NCBI GenBank assembly: GCA_938075305.1
Contig: CALJGV010000019.1
Coordinates: forward strand, 49,651 to 113,650
Length of the DNA stretch: 64,000 nt
Direction: 5' to 3'
From: an uncultured bacterium
GTDB taxonomy: Bacteria > Planctomycetota > UBA1135 > GCA-002686595
Below are positions 9,484 to 18,698 of the stretch, in pieces (position 1 is the first letter of the stretch; every line of letters starts with the position of its first letter). A program made the translations under genes and the position numbers. The notes under the pieces are model-generated. The model did no database searches, was not told the DNA's origin, and saw only the letters and a list, made by a program, of their open reading frames with translations.

Positions 9484-12336
9484 ATGCTCCTCGCTCCCCT
9501 CGCCATCCTCTCCGCGTTCGCGATCCCCCAGGGTGCAGCCCCGGGGCAGGACGTCCTCCGCGATCACGCGCCCATCCGCCTCGGCGACGACGCCGCCAAC
9601 CAGTGGACGGAGCCGTTCTTCCCCGGGGCGACCTACGACGGGTCGGTGGCCCGGCCCGAGGACTTCCTGGGCCAGCCCGTCGGGAGCCGGCTCGCGAGCC
9701 ACGACGAGATGCTGCGGATCCTCCGCGCGATCGCGGCGTCCAGCGACCGGGTGACGATGGAGCGGTACGGCCAGACCTACGAGGGCAGGCCCCTGGTGAC
9801 GCTGGTGATCACGTCCCCGGAGAACCACGCGCGCATGGCCGGGATCCGCGCCACCGCCCGTCGGCTCTGGGACCCGCGGGGGGAGGGCGAGGGCCTCGAC
9901 GCCGCCCTCGCCGATCAGCCGGCGGTGGCCTGGATGGGGTACGGGATCCACGGAGACGAGACCTCCGCGTCCGAGGCGGCGCTCCCGGTGGCCTATCACC
10001 TGGCGGCGTGCACGGATGAGAAGGTCACGGCGATGCTCCAGGAGACGGTCGTGGTCCTCGACCCCTGCCTCAACCCCGACGGTCGGGAGCGCATCCGGTC
10101 GATGGTGCTGCAGACCGCGGGCTATCGGGCCAACCTCGACGACGGGGCGATGCAGCGGGGGCGCTGGCCCAACGGTCGGGGCAACCACTACCTGTTCGAC
10201 ATGAACCGGGACTGGATGGCGGGGGAGGCGCCGGAGACGCGCGGTCGCTGGGCGCGCCTCCTGGACCTCCCGCCCCAGCTCTTCGTCGACGCCCACGAGA
10301 TGAGCGGGCTGGACACCTTCCTCTTCTACCCCCAGAGCGCGCCCCGAAACGCGCACCTCCCCGAGCGCCTCCTCCACTGGCAGGGGGTCCTCGCGGATGA
10401 CGCGGCGCGTGTCTTCGACGGGTATGGCTGGGGGTACTACACCCGTGAATGGGCGGACGCCCTCTACCCGGGGTACTCGGACGCCTGGGGGAGCCTCACG
10501 GGCGCCATCGGGATGCTGTACGAGCAAGGCCGCACCATCGGCGCACCGCTCAAGCGGGAGTCCGGGGAGATCGTCTCCTACCGCGAGACCGTGCACGGTC
10601 AGGTGGCGGCGAGCCTCGCGAACCTGGAGACCTTCGCGGCGAACCGGGAGGCGATCCTGCGTGACTACCTCGCCCACCGCCGGGCCGCCTGTGAGCCGGT
10701 CCCTGAGCCAGGGAAGGGTGCCTACCTCGTGGTCCCGTCCGCGGACGTCGAGGTCGACGCCCGGCTGCTGCGCGCCCTGCTCTCCCAGGGCATCGAGGTC
10801 TTCCGTGCGTCCGAGGCCTTCGAGGCGTCGGAGGTCACCGGGCCGCTGGGGGACACCGAGGCGACCCGGAGGTTCCCGAAGGGCACCTGGGTCGTGCCCT
10901 CCGCCCAACCGCAGGGCGCGATGATGCGCGCCTACCTGGAGTTCGACCCCCGCCTCGACGCGGAGTTCCTCCAGAAGGAGCGTGAGTCCATCGAGCGGGG
11001 AAAGGGCTCCAAGGTCTACGACGTGACCGCGTGGTGCCTCGGCCGCCAGCTCGGGGTCCAGGGTTATTGGGCGTCGATGCCCGACGTGGAGCGCTCGCCC
11101 GCAGGCCCGGTCCAGGCGCCCGCCGGGCCGGTGGGGGACACGGCGGGCGCGTACGCCTGGGTCGTGGACGGTGACGACCGGCGCTCCCTGCGCTTCGCCG
11201 CGCGGGCCATGGAGCTGGGTCTCCAGGTGCACGTTTCGGACCGGGACTTCGAGGCCCGGGTGCGGGGCGCCGACGGCGCTGCGGTGCGGGTCTCCCTGGC
11301 CCGCGGCTCCGTCCTGCTCAGGCGCCACGAGAACCCCGAGGGCGTGGACGAGCTCGTGCGCCAGGCCGCGGCCGAGTCGACGGCGGTGGTGCACTCGGTG
11401 GTGAGCGGGCGTGCGATCGAGGACGGCCCGGATCTGGGCGGTGGTCACTTCAGGCTCCTCGAGGCCCCGCGGGTCGCCCTCCTCTCCAACTCGCCGGTGT
11501 CCACCACTGACTTCGGGCACGTCTGGCGCTATCTCGATGAGGACCTTGGCATGCCGGTCACTCTCGTGGACGCCCAGCGGCCCGGGAGCGTGGACCTCGA
11601 CGAGTACAGCGTCTTCATCCTGCCGCCCGGCGCGGGCGGGTTCGCTCGCGAGCGCGCCGAGGACCTCGCCCGTTGGACCCGCGCTGGGGGGACCCTGATC
11701 GCCATCGGGAGCTCGAGCACGGCGTTGGCGGACCCGGAGCTGGGGCTCTCCGGGAACCGCCTGCGCCGCGATGTCCTGGATGGGCTCGAGGAGTACGCCT
11801 GGCGTACGGCGCGAGAGCGGGGATCCATGGACGTCGCGGTGGACGTCGAGGACCTCTATGGCCCTCCGGCAGAGACGGACGAGTGGCAGCCGATCATTCG
11901 TATTGACGTCGGGAAGGAGGGCTCTAGCGAGGCTGAGGAAGAGGAAGACGCCGCGGGCGCCGAGGAGCTGGACCGCTGGCGTCGGCGCTTCTCTCCCGCC
12001 GGGGTGATCCTCCGGGCGGAGGTCAATCCCGACTCATGGCTCACGGTCGGCATCCGAGGTGAGGAGATGGCCGTCCTGTTCTCTGGATCCAGCGCGCTGA
12101 TGAGCGCTTCCCGTCCTGCGATCCGGTTGACCACGGCTTCTCGTTTGCGACTTGGTGGGCTCCTCTGGCCCGAGGCGCGGACCCGGATCGCCGACAGCGC
12201 GTGGTTGACCTCGGAGGCCCTCGGCGACGGCCGAGTGATCAGCTTCGTCGTATCACCTGTCTACCGAGGGTCTTGGCGCTCATCGGGCCGGCTGCTGGGG
12301 AACGCCGTGGTGCTTGGCGGCGGCGCGTCGGATTGA
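9484..12336 (+). CDS. Secreted M14-family zinc carboxypeptidase, 950 aa
   Basis: Large exported metallocarboxypeptidase-like protein. I start it at ATG 9484 because MLLAPLAILSAFAIPQG is a plausible signal peptide; the open frame extends 34 codons further upstream into arginine-rich sequence. The peptidase domain spans roughly residues 50-380. Zinc ligands are His156 and Glu159 in GIHGDETSASEA and His271 in VDAHEMSG, and LNPDGRER is the conserved substrate-side segment. After about residue 400 come a beta-rich region and a glutamine-amidotransferase-like stretch (VFILPPGAGGFARERAEDL, TLIAIGSSST), as in other large bacterial M14 proteins. It is probably periplasmic or outer-membrane associated and nutritional in role. 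Confidence 0.85.
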   Translation: MLLAPLAILSAFAIPQGAAPGQDVLRDHAPIRLGDDAANQWTEPFFPGATYDGSVARPEDFLGQPVGSRLASHDEMLRILRAIAASSDRVTMERYGQTYEGRPLVTLVITSPENHARMAGIRATARRLWDPRGEGEGLDAALADQPAVAWMGYGIHGDETSASEAALPVAYHLAACTDEKVTAMLQETVVVLDPCLNPDGRERIRSMVLQTAGYRANLDDGAMQRGRWPNGRGNHYLFDMNRDWMAGEAPETRGRWARLLDLPPQLFVDAHEMSGLDTFLFYPQSAPRNAHLPERLLHWQGVLADDAARVFDGYGWGYYTREWADALYPGYSDAWGSLTGAIGMLYEQGRTIGAPLKRESGEIVSYRETVHGQVAASLANLETFAANREAILRDYLAHRRAACEPVPEPGKGAYLVVPSADVEVDARLLRALLSQGIEVFRASEAFEASEVTGPLGDTEATRRFPKGTWVVPSAQPQGAMMRAYLEFDPRLDAEFLQKERESIERGKGSKVYDVTAWCLGRQLGVQGYWASMPDVERSPAGPVQAPAGPVGDTAGAYAWVVDGDDRRSLRFAARAMELGLQVHVSDRDFEARVRGADGAAVRVSLARGSVLLRRHENPEGVDELVRQAAAESTAVVHSVVSGRAIEDGPDLGGGHFRLLEAPRVALLSNSPVSTTDFGHVWRYLDEDLGMPVTLVDAQRPGSVDLDEYSVFILPPGAGGFARERAEDLARWTRAGGTLIAIGSSSTALADPELGLSGNRLRRDVLDGLEEYAWRTARERGSMDVAVDVEDLYGPPAETDEWQPIIRIDVGKEGSSEAEEEEDAAGAEELDRWRRRFSPAGVILRAEVNPDSWLTVGIRGEEMAVLFSGSSALMSASRPAIRLTTASRLRLGGLLWPEARTRIADSAWLTSEALGDGRVISFVVSPVYRGSWRSSGRLLGNAVVLGGGASD

Positions 12337-12418
12337 AGGCGGTGGTTGTCGAGGGCCGTACGGAATGGGTAACCGAAATGTGTCGCTTCAATTCGTCGCA
12401 ACGGGTCTCCATACTCCG

Positions 12419-12425
12419 AAGGAGA
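12419..12425 (+). promoter_or_regulatory. Shine-Dalgarno site that fixes a TTG start
   Basis: AAGGAGA lies four bases before the TTG at 12430. No ATG or GTG lies near enough to compete, so this site decides the start of the DUF2325-like gene. It is a better match to the anti-Shine-Dalgarno than most genes in this window have. Confidence 0.6.
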
Positions 12426-12429
12426 ACCT

Positions 12430-13953
12430 TTGGGGTCACCCTTGCCGCACCAATCGAACGAGCGCTCCGCTGGAGCCCTGATCCACCTCCTCAAGGTCTG
12501 CTTGAGGGACGCCGCCTCGAGTCGCGAGACGCGGGAGGCACTGGGGGTGTTGCAGGAGTGGCTGGCCAATGAGCTGGAGGCGTTGGAGAGCGGACAGGCG
12601 GCCCCCCATGGGGTCCTCACTCCGGCGGCTCGCGGACGAGCCTCAGCGGTTGTGCCGTCCGACGGGGAGACGCTCACGGGCGGCCTCGACACGGTCCTGA
12701 AGAGGACGAGGTGGAAAGCTGCCGCCTGCCGGGTCTCCGTGGAGCGCCAGGGACTCCAGCACCTCGAAGGCGGCGAGCGAAGCGCCGCTGAGGCACAGCT
12801 GGCGAATCAGGAACGCGCCCTGCGAGAGTCCCTTCGGGGGCTCCGCGACACCATCCCGTGGATGCTCGATCAGCCCTTTGGGATCCGCGCCAATCAGAGC
12901 GAGGCCTTCGACGTTCCGGACCAGTCCGCGGCGAAGCTGGCGGTCGTGGCGGAGTGTTACGAGACGCTGTGCTTTGCCGTTGAGCACGCGCGCACGCTCG
13001 AGGAAGCGGGCCTCTTCCAGGACGGTCCGCCGCGGGCGTTTCTGTACCTGCTCGCCGAGGCGCAGTCGGCTCTCCTCGCGTCGATCGTGGACGCTCCGGT
13101 CCGGAGCGACAGCGATCAGCGGGAGGTCTTCCTCTGGCTCAAGGAGCAGACGACCCGCTTCCGCATCTACGTCGACCGGCACATGCGGCTGGACGACCTC
13201 GCCGACTGCTCCCAATCCGCGGACCTCAAGCAACGGATCACGAAGCTCTGCGACGAGCTCACGCGCGACCGCAAGGACCGGCGGCAGCGGGGTCAACTCC
13301 TGGGCAAGGTCCGATACCACGTGGGCAAACTGCTCGACGAGGGTGGCGCCACCCGAGCGGAGGCCGAATCCCTTGGTGAGGCGCTCAAGGGCTGGGCCGT
13401 TGCAGGCCTCGATCGGTCCGATAGGGGCCTCTCGGAGGTCCTCCAGGGGCTACGGGAGCGCCTTGGCGGGCTGGACATGGAGGTCGCGGAGGTCCTGCGG
13501 GGGCTCCTCGGCAGTGATCGGGCGCCGAAGCCCGCGGCTGACACCGCCGGGAACGAGGAGCGGCACGCCAAGTTGATCGAGGAAGCCCGTCAGCTCCTCT
13601 CCACGATGAACGTGGTGCTGTTCGCCCCGCCGTCGAGCGCGGTGGATGCGGACGGCCTCGCGGAGGAGCTCGGAGCCAGTGAATTCGACCTCCTCGAGGT
13701 CGACGTGGACGGCCTGAAGGCAGAGCGCGACGCGGCCGTTGAAGCTGCGCTCTCCGGTGAGGGCACCAAGCTCTTCCTCCTCGGCGTTCGGCTCGAGCCG
13801 GAGGAGTACAACGCGTTCAAGGAGCGGTGCCTCGAGCTGAAATTCGCGTTCGTGCGGCTCCCTGGTCCCCTGGTCGCGTCCGCGATCGCCCACCAGGTGA
13901 TGCGGCAGGTCGGCTGGCGCCTGCGCGCCCAGCTGGACGGGGCCGCGAGCTAG
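12430..13953 (+). CDS. Hypothetical helical protein with DUF2325-like C-terminus
   Basis: A 507-residue protein starting at TTG behind a strong AAGGAGA. It has no signal peptide or membrane span. The first 370 residues are predicted almost entirely helical, with many Leu, Glu and Arg. The last 110 residues alternate strands and helices (MNVVLFAPPSS, LFLLGVRLEPEEYNAF, FAFVRLPG) and end in a helix. That tail resembles the DUF2325-type Rossmann domain found at the end of many large planctomycete cytoplasmic proteins; I base this on pattern memory only. The function is unknown. It has no obvious operon partner, as the flanking gaps are 93 and 188 bp. Confidence 0.75.
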   Translation: MGSPLPHQSNERSAGALIHLLKVCLRDAASSRETREALGVLQEWLANELEALESGQAAPHGVLTPAARGRASAVVPSDGETLTGGLDTVLKRTRWKAAACRVSVERQGLQHLEGGERSAAEAQLANQERALRESLRGLRDTIPWMLDQPFGIRANQSEAFDVPDQSAAKLAVVAECYETLCFAVEHARTLEEAGLFQDGPPRAFLYLLAEAQSALLASIVDAPVRSDSDQREVFLWLKEQTTRFRIYVDRHMRLDDLADCSQSADLKQRITKLCDELTRDRKDRRQRGQLLGKVRYHVGKLLDEGGATRAEAESLGEALKGWAVAGLDRSDRGLSEVLQGLRERLGGLDMEVAEVLRGLLGSDRAPKPAADTAGNEERHAKLIEEARQLLSTMNVVLFAPPSSAVDADGLAEELGASEFDLLEVDVDGLKAERDAAVEAALSGEGTKLFLLGVRLEPEEYNAFKERCLELKFAFVRLPGPLVASAIAHQVMRQVGWRLRAQLDGAAS

Positions 13954-14141
13954 GCCTATCCCGTCGCGAGGTCGCGGCCGCTCCTGGTGTGCCGCCCGAG
14001 GGGTGCGCCATCCTGGGACCTCCACCTCGGCGGGGCACCCCATTTGAGACCGCGGCTGCGTCGCTCCCAATGGGGCACGAGTGGCCCAGGGTCAAATGAC
14101 GATCCATCGAGCTCGGACCGCCTGTGCGCGGCCGACGCACG

Positions 14142-14705
14142 ATGGAGATCCGCTCTGGAATGATCATGGCCGCGATGCTCTCGGGCCTCTGCAGCTGCAG
14201 CTCACCCGGGGTACGGGCGGTCCCCGATGTCAGCCCTCGAATCCACGGGTACGAGGTCCTCTCGGCGACGCGGACCAACGCAGGCGCCTTCTCCATCTCC
14301 GACCTGAACGAGGTCGCCGACGGGTCCTTCCACGCTCCGTCCGAAATGGAGGGAGCCCCTGACCAGCATCCTCTGCAGTCCGGCGGGGCCGCTCTGCTGG
14401 CGTGGGACGCGCCCGCATCGGACGAGCGTCAGGTGTGGGGCAGCCAGGGATGGCCCCTGGAGGTGGACTTGGGCGCGGGAGAATTCCCATACGACGATGG
14501 GATGCACCCCGTGGATGGATCGCCCTCGGGCCAGGCTGGCTTCTCGAGCAGCATCATCCGCTTCACCTGGCGCGAGTCGCTCTCAGGGCCGTTTGGAGTT
14601 CATGGCACGGCTGCCCTCGCGAGAGCCCAGGAGGATCCTCTGCTGGATGCGCTGACCGAGATGCGGCTGTCCTGGCTGGCGGTGGGGCTGCACGCCTCAT
14701 TCTGA
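14142..14705 (+). CDS. Putative lipoprotein, 187 aa
   Basis: I do not recognise this protein. It starts at ATG 14142 (MEIRSGMIMAAML); a GTG 18 bases upstream is possible. A short hydrophobic segment followed by LCSCSSPG suggests a lipoprotein signal, with Cys at about residue 17 as the modified residue, although the lipobox is not canonical. The rest is acidic, Gly/Ser/Asp-rich and probably beta-structured (YEVLSATRTNAGAFSISD, WPLEVDLGAGEFPYDD). It ends with SWLAVGLHASF, which could be an amphipathic strand. It precedes the MshEN/PilZ pair by 173 bp, so co-regulation is possible but not shown. Confidence 0.5.
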   Translation: MEIRSGMIMAAMLSGLCSCSSPGVRAVPDVSPRIHGYEVLSATRTNAGAFSISDLNEVADGSFHAPSEMEGAPDQHPLQSGGAALLAWDAPASDERQVWGSQGWPLEVDLGAGEFPYDDGMHPVDGSPSGQAGFSSSIIRFTWRESLSGPFGVHGTAALARAQEDPLLDALTEMRLSWLAVGLHASF

Positions 14706-14878
14706 GACGAGGGCCAGGAGGGGCCCCTAAGGGCCGATTGCGCCGATTCTGCCGGGCGCCTGGAGAGACGCGAGGGGAATTCACCTAACGGCTCCAGCGA
14801 CGGACGGAGGCAAGTCGATAGATACCCCGTCCGGGAGGTGCTCCGGCGCCTGTTCGCCCCTGCATCCTGCCTCTCCCT

Positions 14879-15622
14879 ATGTCCGAAACCCATCAAACAC
14901 TTCGCGAGCAACTCCGAGAACTGGAGCGGTCGTTCATCGCCTTCGAGAACGGCGACCAGGATCGCCTCTATGGCTCCCGCGATGCGCTGAGTTCGCTCGC
15001 GTCCTCGGTCGAGTCCGAGGGTTGGTCGCCCCTCGCTGATCTCTGCCAGCTCGCGGGCCGCCTCATCGGCGTGGTGCTGATGGAGCGTGGGCTGACGGAC
15101 GTCCGCGCCGTGGAGTTCGTCCGGGAGATCATGGAGTTCGTCGAGCGCCAGATCGCAGAGGAGCGGGTCGCGGCAGGCACCGCCGAGCCCGGCGGCGTCT
15201 TCCACGTGGTCAACAGCCAGCGGCTGGGCGATCACCTGTTGAGCATGGGCCTCGTGACCAAGGGAGACCTCGACAAGGCCCTCGTGTTGCAGCGCGTCCG
15301 CAAGGGGCGGCGCGTCGGTGAGGTTCTGGTCGCGATGAACGTCATTGACCAACGCACCCTGGACCTCGTCCTCGAGGAGCAGCGCAAGGTGACACGCCTC
15401 GAGGAGTCGCGCCGCGCGCCCACGCGGGCCGAGTCGCCGCTGCCCCAGCGGAAGATCGACTTCTTCGATCAGACCGCGGGCGACACCGTGATCCCGCCCC
15501 TCCCCGCGAATGAGCAGTTCAAGCCCGCGGCCCCGGTGGAGGAGTGTCCTGATGAAGAACGTGACTTCTGGGACCGCAAGCCCGTCGATCGCCGGGAGCA
15601 GAAGGGCCGTCGTTCGCGCTGA
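14879..15622 (+). CDS. Protein with MshEN/GspE-N-like domain
   Basis: A 247-aa cytoplasmic protein. Residues 1-95 form a helical region (LREQLRELERSF, LADLCQLAGRLIGVV) that could be a histidine-phosphotransfer or response-regulator-partner fold. Residues about 105-170 look like the N-terminal domain of GspE/PilB/MshE ATPases: two similar short helical units, RLGDHLLSMGLVTKGDLDKAL and RVGEVLVAMNVIDQRTLDLVL. In MshE that duplicated unit binds cyclic-di-GMP. No ATPase domain follows; the tail is charged and low in complexity. A double-PilZ gene begins 36 bp downstream on the same strand, so both neighbours may read the same second messenger. Confidence 0.72.
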   Translation: MSETHQTLREQLRELERSFIAFENGDQDRLYGSRDALSSLASSVESEGWSPLADLCQLAGRLIGVVLMERGLTDVRAVEFVREIMEFVERQIAEERVAAGTAEPGGVFHVVNSQRLGDHLLSMGLVTKGDLDKALVLQRVRKGRRVGEVLVAMNVIDQRTLDLVLEEQRKVTRLEESRRAPTRAESPLPQRKIDFFDQTAGDTVIPPLPANEQFKPAAPVEECPDEERDFWDRKPVDRREQKGRRSR

Positions 15623-15658
15623 CCCCAGGCGCCTCCAAAGACCCATGAACTCCTGACC

Positions 15659-16411
15659 ATGCTCTGGCGACTCTTCAGCAAGGCAAAGGCCATCCCTGAC
15701 CGGAGCCACTACAGGTCTGCGCCGTCCAGGTCGGACGGGGTCGGGGTTCAGATGGTGTCGGGTGATGGGCTCCCGGTCTCCGGAAGGCTGATCGACATGT
15801 CGGCCGGCGGGGCTGCCATCGAATTCGACGAGGGCGTGGAGAAGGACCTTGTGTTGGACGCTGTCCGGACCATCACCTTCTCCTCCCTCAACTCGAGCCC
15901 GCTCCGGGTCGAGTCCATCGTCCGCTCCCTCCCCACGCCGGAGGAGCCCAACCGTTACGGGTTCCAGTTCGTGGATGAGGTGGCGCTCGATCGGGAGCAG
16001 CACGCTGGCTTCCTGCGGCTCTTCAACCGTCGCCGAGATCGCCGGGCGCGGCCGGGCCTCGACGAGCGACTGGGCGGCAAGATCATCGTTCACGGCGTCT
16101 CCCACGACGTCACCCTCCATGACATCTCGATGGGCGGGGCCTGTATCCGGGTGCCCTCCGACCTGGGACTGGCGGTGGGCTCCGAGTTCGAGTTCCGGGT
16201 CTCGATCCCCAGGTCCAGCCACAAGATTGTCTGCCTGGCAGAGGTCAAGAGCCTCAGCGCCGACGCCATAGGCACCCGCGTAGGGGTCGCCACGACGGTG
16301 ATGCAGGAGTCGGACACCAAGCGCAACCTCGATCGGGCGCAGGCGGCCCTCGCCGACTACATCGAGCGCCGCGTGACCGACATGGAGCGCTACAACAGCG
16401 CCTTCGAATAG
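15659..16411 (+). CDS. Tandem PilZ-domain protein
   Basis: A 250-aa soluble protein with two PilZ-like units. The first (about residues 17-115) has RSHYRSAPSR at its start, followed by LIDMSAGGAAIEF. The second (about 122-220) has RRRDRRARPG, then LHDISMGGACIRVP. Arginine-rich starts followed by D-S-x-G-G-x are the cyclic-di-GMP-binding signature (RxxxR ... [DN]xSxxG). Both copies keep the second motif, and the second also keeps RxxxR. It directly follows the MshEN-like gene. It probably controls motility, attachment or secretion in response to cyclic-di-GMP, but no flagellar or pilus gene is nearby to show which. Confidence 0.82.
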   Translation: MLWRLFSKAKAIPDRSHYRSAPSRSDGVGVQMVSGDGLPVSGRLIDMSAGGAAIEFDEGVEKDLVLDAVRTITFSSLNSSPLRVESIVRSLPTPEEPNRYGFQFVDEVALDREQHAGFLRLFNRRRDRRARPGLDERLGGKIIVHGVSHDVTLHDISMGGACIRVPSDLGLAVGSEFEFRVSIPRSSHKIVCLAEVKSLSADAIGTRVGVATTVMQESDTKRNLDRAQAALADYIERRVTDMERYNSAFE

Positions 16412-16457
16412 GGTCCAATAGCGGCAGGTCGCGCCGGGCGATCCGGAGGACCTGCTG

Positions 16458-17297
16458 GTGTTTGAACTCGACGGACTGGAGGTGAGCGGCGTCTCCGTGG
16501 GAGGGGTCGCGTCCTGCATCGACCTGCCTACGCTCAAGGTCTGCGTCGACGTCGGCGTGATCCTCGATCGGACCGTGGCGAGGGACGTGGTGCTGATCAC
16601 CCATGCCCACGCGGACCACCTGGGGTCCCTCGTCCAGCACGTCGCCCAGCGGGGCCTGCGCGGGATGCCGCCCGCCACCTACGTGGTCCCGCCGGGGATC
16701 GAGGAGGACGTGGAGGCGCTGCTCGAGGTATGGCGCCGGCTCGACGGCGGCGAGCTTGCGGCCAACATCCGGCCCCTGCCGCCCGGTGAGGCCCTGTCCC
16801 TCCGGCCGGACCTCCAGGTCACGCCCTTCCAGACCGCCCACCGGGTACCGAGCCAGGGCTACCTCTTCCACCGCGTGGGCAAGCGCCTCGCCGACTCCCT
16901 TGCGGGCGCGAACCGGGCGGAGATCAAAGCGCGACGGGAGGCCGGCGAACCCATCCACCGCGCCATTCGGGAGCCCATCCTCGCCATCACCGGCGACACC
17001 TCCATCGACGGGCTCGTCGCCCACCCCGAGGTGATGGCCGCGCCGCGCCTGGTGGTCGAGGCGACCTTCCTCGACGACCGCGTGACGCCGGAGCGCGCCG
17101 CGGCCTTCGGCCACATTCATCTCGACGAGCTCGCCGCGCTCGCCGACCGCCTCACCTGCGAGCACCTGCTGATCAACCACGTCTCCGCTCGCCACAGCCC
17201 CTCCGAGGCCTGCCGCCTCGTGGAGGAGCGCCTGCCCGCGGAGCTCGCTGCTCGCACCCAAGTCATGGTGTCCCGCATCCGCCCCAGCGCGCGCTGA
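16458..17297 (+). CDS. RNase Z-like metallo-beta-lactamase-fold hydrolase
   Basis: A 279-aa MBL-fold phosphodiesterase of the ribonuclease Z / ElaC group, which in most bacteria processes the 3' end of tRNA precursors. The metal motif THAHADHLGSL gives His49, His51, Asp53 and His54. A later Asp (ITGDTSIDG) and His (LLINHVSARHS) complete the set. The GTG start at 16458 is supported by a GGAGGA about eight bases upstream. The gene begins 47 bp after the PilZ gene and ends three bases before a convergent LOG-family gene. RNase Z is the best guess, but other substrates are possible because no exosite arm is recognisable. Confidence 0.78.
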   Translation: MFELDGLEVSGVSVGGVASCIDLPTLKVCVDVGVILDRTVARDVVLITHAHADHLGSLVQHVAQRGLRGMPPATYVVPPGIEEDVEALLEVWRRLDGGELAANIRPLPPGEALSLRPDLQVTPFQTAHRVPSQGYLFHRVGKRLADSLAGANRAEIKARREAGEPIHRAIREPILAITGDTSIDGLVAHPEVMAAPRLVVEATFLDDRVTPERAAAFGHIHLDELAALADRLTCEHLLINHVSARHSPSEACRLVEERLPAELAARTQVMVSRIRPSAR

Positions 17298-17300
17298 GGG

Positions 17301-17915
17301 CTACGGACGGGGGCGCGTGGCCCAGGTGGGGCGAGGGGGGGCCTGGTAGCGCTCCATGGCGTCGAGGATCCCGTCGAGGGAGGGGTCCGCGAGGAGGAGG
17401 TCCCGGTGCTCGGGGCGCAACAGCCCCTGGGTCACCACGTGATCCAGGTGGGCCAGGATGTGGTCGTAGAAGCCGCCGTGGTTGAGGACCCCGACGGGAT
17501 GGTCGTGGATCGCGAGCTGGAGCCAGGTGAGCACCTCGAAGAACTCCTCCAGGGTGCCGTGGCCCCCGGGGAGGACGAGGAAGCCGCTGGAGAGCTCCAT
17601 CATGCGGGCCTTGCGCTCGTGCAGGGTGTCCACGATCTCCAGCTGAGTCAGGCCCTCGTGGGCCACCTCCATGGCCTGAAGACCGAAGGGCAGCACCCCT
17701 AGGACCTCGCCTCCGGCCTCGAGGGCGGCGTCGGCCACCCGGCCCATCAGGCCTCGGTTGGCCCCGCCGTAGACGACACCGTAGCCGCGCTCCACCAGGG
17801 AGCGTCCCACCCGGGTGGCCAGCTCGGCGTACTCGGGGCTAGAGCCGGTGGAGGATGCGCAGAAGACGCAGATGCGGCGCGGGGAGGGGCTGCCGTCGGA
17901 GGGGCGAGTACTCAT
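17301..17915 (-). CDS. LOG-family phosphoribohydrolase (TIGR00730 type)
   Basis: A 204-aa Rossmann-fold enzyme of the LOG/YvdD family, which hydrolyses nucleoside 5'-monophosphates such as AMP or cytokinin ribotides. It shows FCASSTGSSPEY near the start, VYGGANRGLMG, and the defining PGGHGTLEEFFEVLTW motif (PGGxGTxxE). It starts at ATG (MSTRPSDGS) and has normal length. It is convergent with the RNase Z-like gene, with only three bases between them. The old 'lysine decarboxylase' label for this family is misleading. Confidence 0.93.
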   Translation of the reverse strand: MSTRPSDGSPSPRRICVFCASSTGSSPEYAELATRVGRSLVERGYGVVYGGANRGLMGRVADAALEAGGEVLGVLPFGLQAMEVAHEGLTQLEIVDTLHERKARMMELSSGFLVLPGGHGTLEEFFEVLTWLQLAIHDHPVGVLNHGGFYDHILAHLDHVVTQGLLRPEHRDLLLADPSLDGILDAMERYQAPPRPTWATRPRP

Positions 17916-18026
17916 GGGGCGCCAATCTAGCCCCCGGAGCGCGGGCGCCCAGCCTCCCCGGCTTCCTTTCCAGATGCCAGGTTCGATTCCAGATGGGGGG
18001 CCGGAGGGGCCGAAGAAAAGGGAGAG

Positions 18027-18698
18027 ATGCCTTCACGCCTTTTCGTCCTCACTGGCTGCGCCCGCTCTGGGCTCCGCTTCACCTCACAGTCCCTGACCGC
18101 CCTCGGGGCGCCCTGTGGGCACGAGGACGTGCTGAGCCTCGAGAGCTTCCAGCGCAGCGGCACTCTCTTCTGGCCTTCCCGTCTCGCGGGGGACGCCTCC
18201 TGGCTCGCCGCGCCCGTGCTGGGCAAGCTCCCGGAGCGCTCGGTCATCTTCCACCAGGTCCGCCACCCGCTGGCGACGGTCCACGGCCTCTACAGCTCGG
18301 GCTTCTTCCAGCAGCCCTCCGCGCGCCGCGACTTCGTCCAGGACTTCCTGCCCGAGACCAAGCTGGGCGGCCCGCTCGTTCGCTGCATGCGCTTCTGGCT
18401 CGAGTGGAACCGCATGGTCGAGGGCGCTGGCGACTACGACGACCTGATCTACCACCGGTTCCTCACCGAGGAGTTCGAGGGGAACCGGGTTAGCGAGGCG
18501 GTCGCCCTCCTGGGCCTCGTCCGGGACCGCTCCACGGTGCAGCGCGTCCTCGCGTCGACCCCCGGCAAGGACGAGGTGCTCGACGCCCATGGAGCCGACT
18601 GGGACCGGCTGCCCGCGGGCAACCTGCGCGACGAGATAATGGCGACGGCCAGCCGGTACGGCTACGGCGAGTCCGTCAGGTTCGGCGTCGGCGCCTGA
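18027..18698 (+). CDS. Sulfotransferase-like P-loop protein
   Basis: A 223-aa protein beginning MPSRLFVLTGCARSGLRFTS. The GCARSGLRFTS segment looks like the 5'-phosphosulfate loop of sulfotransferases, and FHQVRHPLATVHGLYSS looks like the 3'-phosphate-binding RxP...S segment. The rest is helical. This matches short bacterial 'sulfotransferase family' proteins; the acceptor is unknown. Its last 23 bases overlap the 3' end of the convergent PepSY-type gene on the other strand. It could instead be another P-loop family, since no Walker A motif or general-base histidine can be assigned with certainty. Confidence 0.62.
   Translation: MPSRLFVLTGCARSGLRFTSQSLTALGAPCGHEDVLSLESFQRSGTLFWPSRLAGDASWLAAPVLGKLPERSVIFHQVRHPLATVHGLYSSGFFQQPSARRDFVQDFLPETKLGGPLVRCMRFWLEWNRMVEGAGDYDDLIYHRFLTEEFEGNRVSEAVALLGLVRDRSTVQRVLASTPGKDEVLDAHGADWDRLPAGNLRDEIMATASRYGYGESVRFGVGA

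Noticed and set aside
17980..17995. GGTTCGATTCC, which looks like a tRNA T-loop
   Set aside because: The flanking bases do not form a T-stem beyond two pairs, and no anticodon arm or acceptor stem lies upstream. It is chance.
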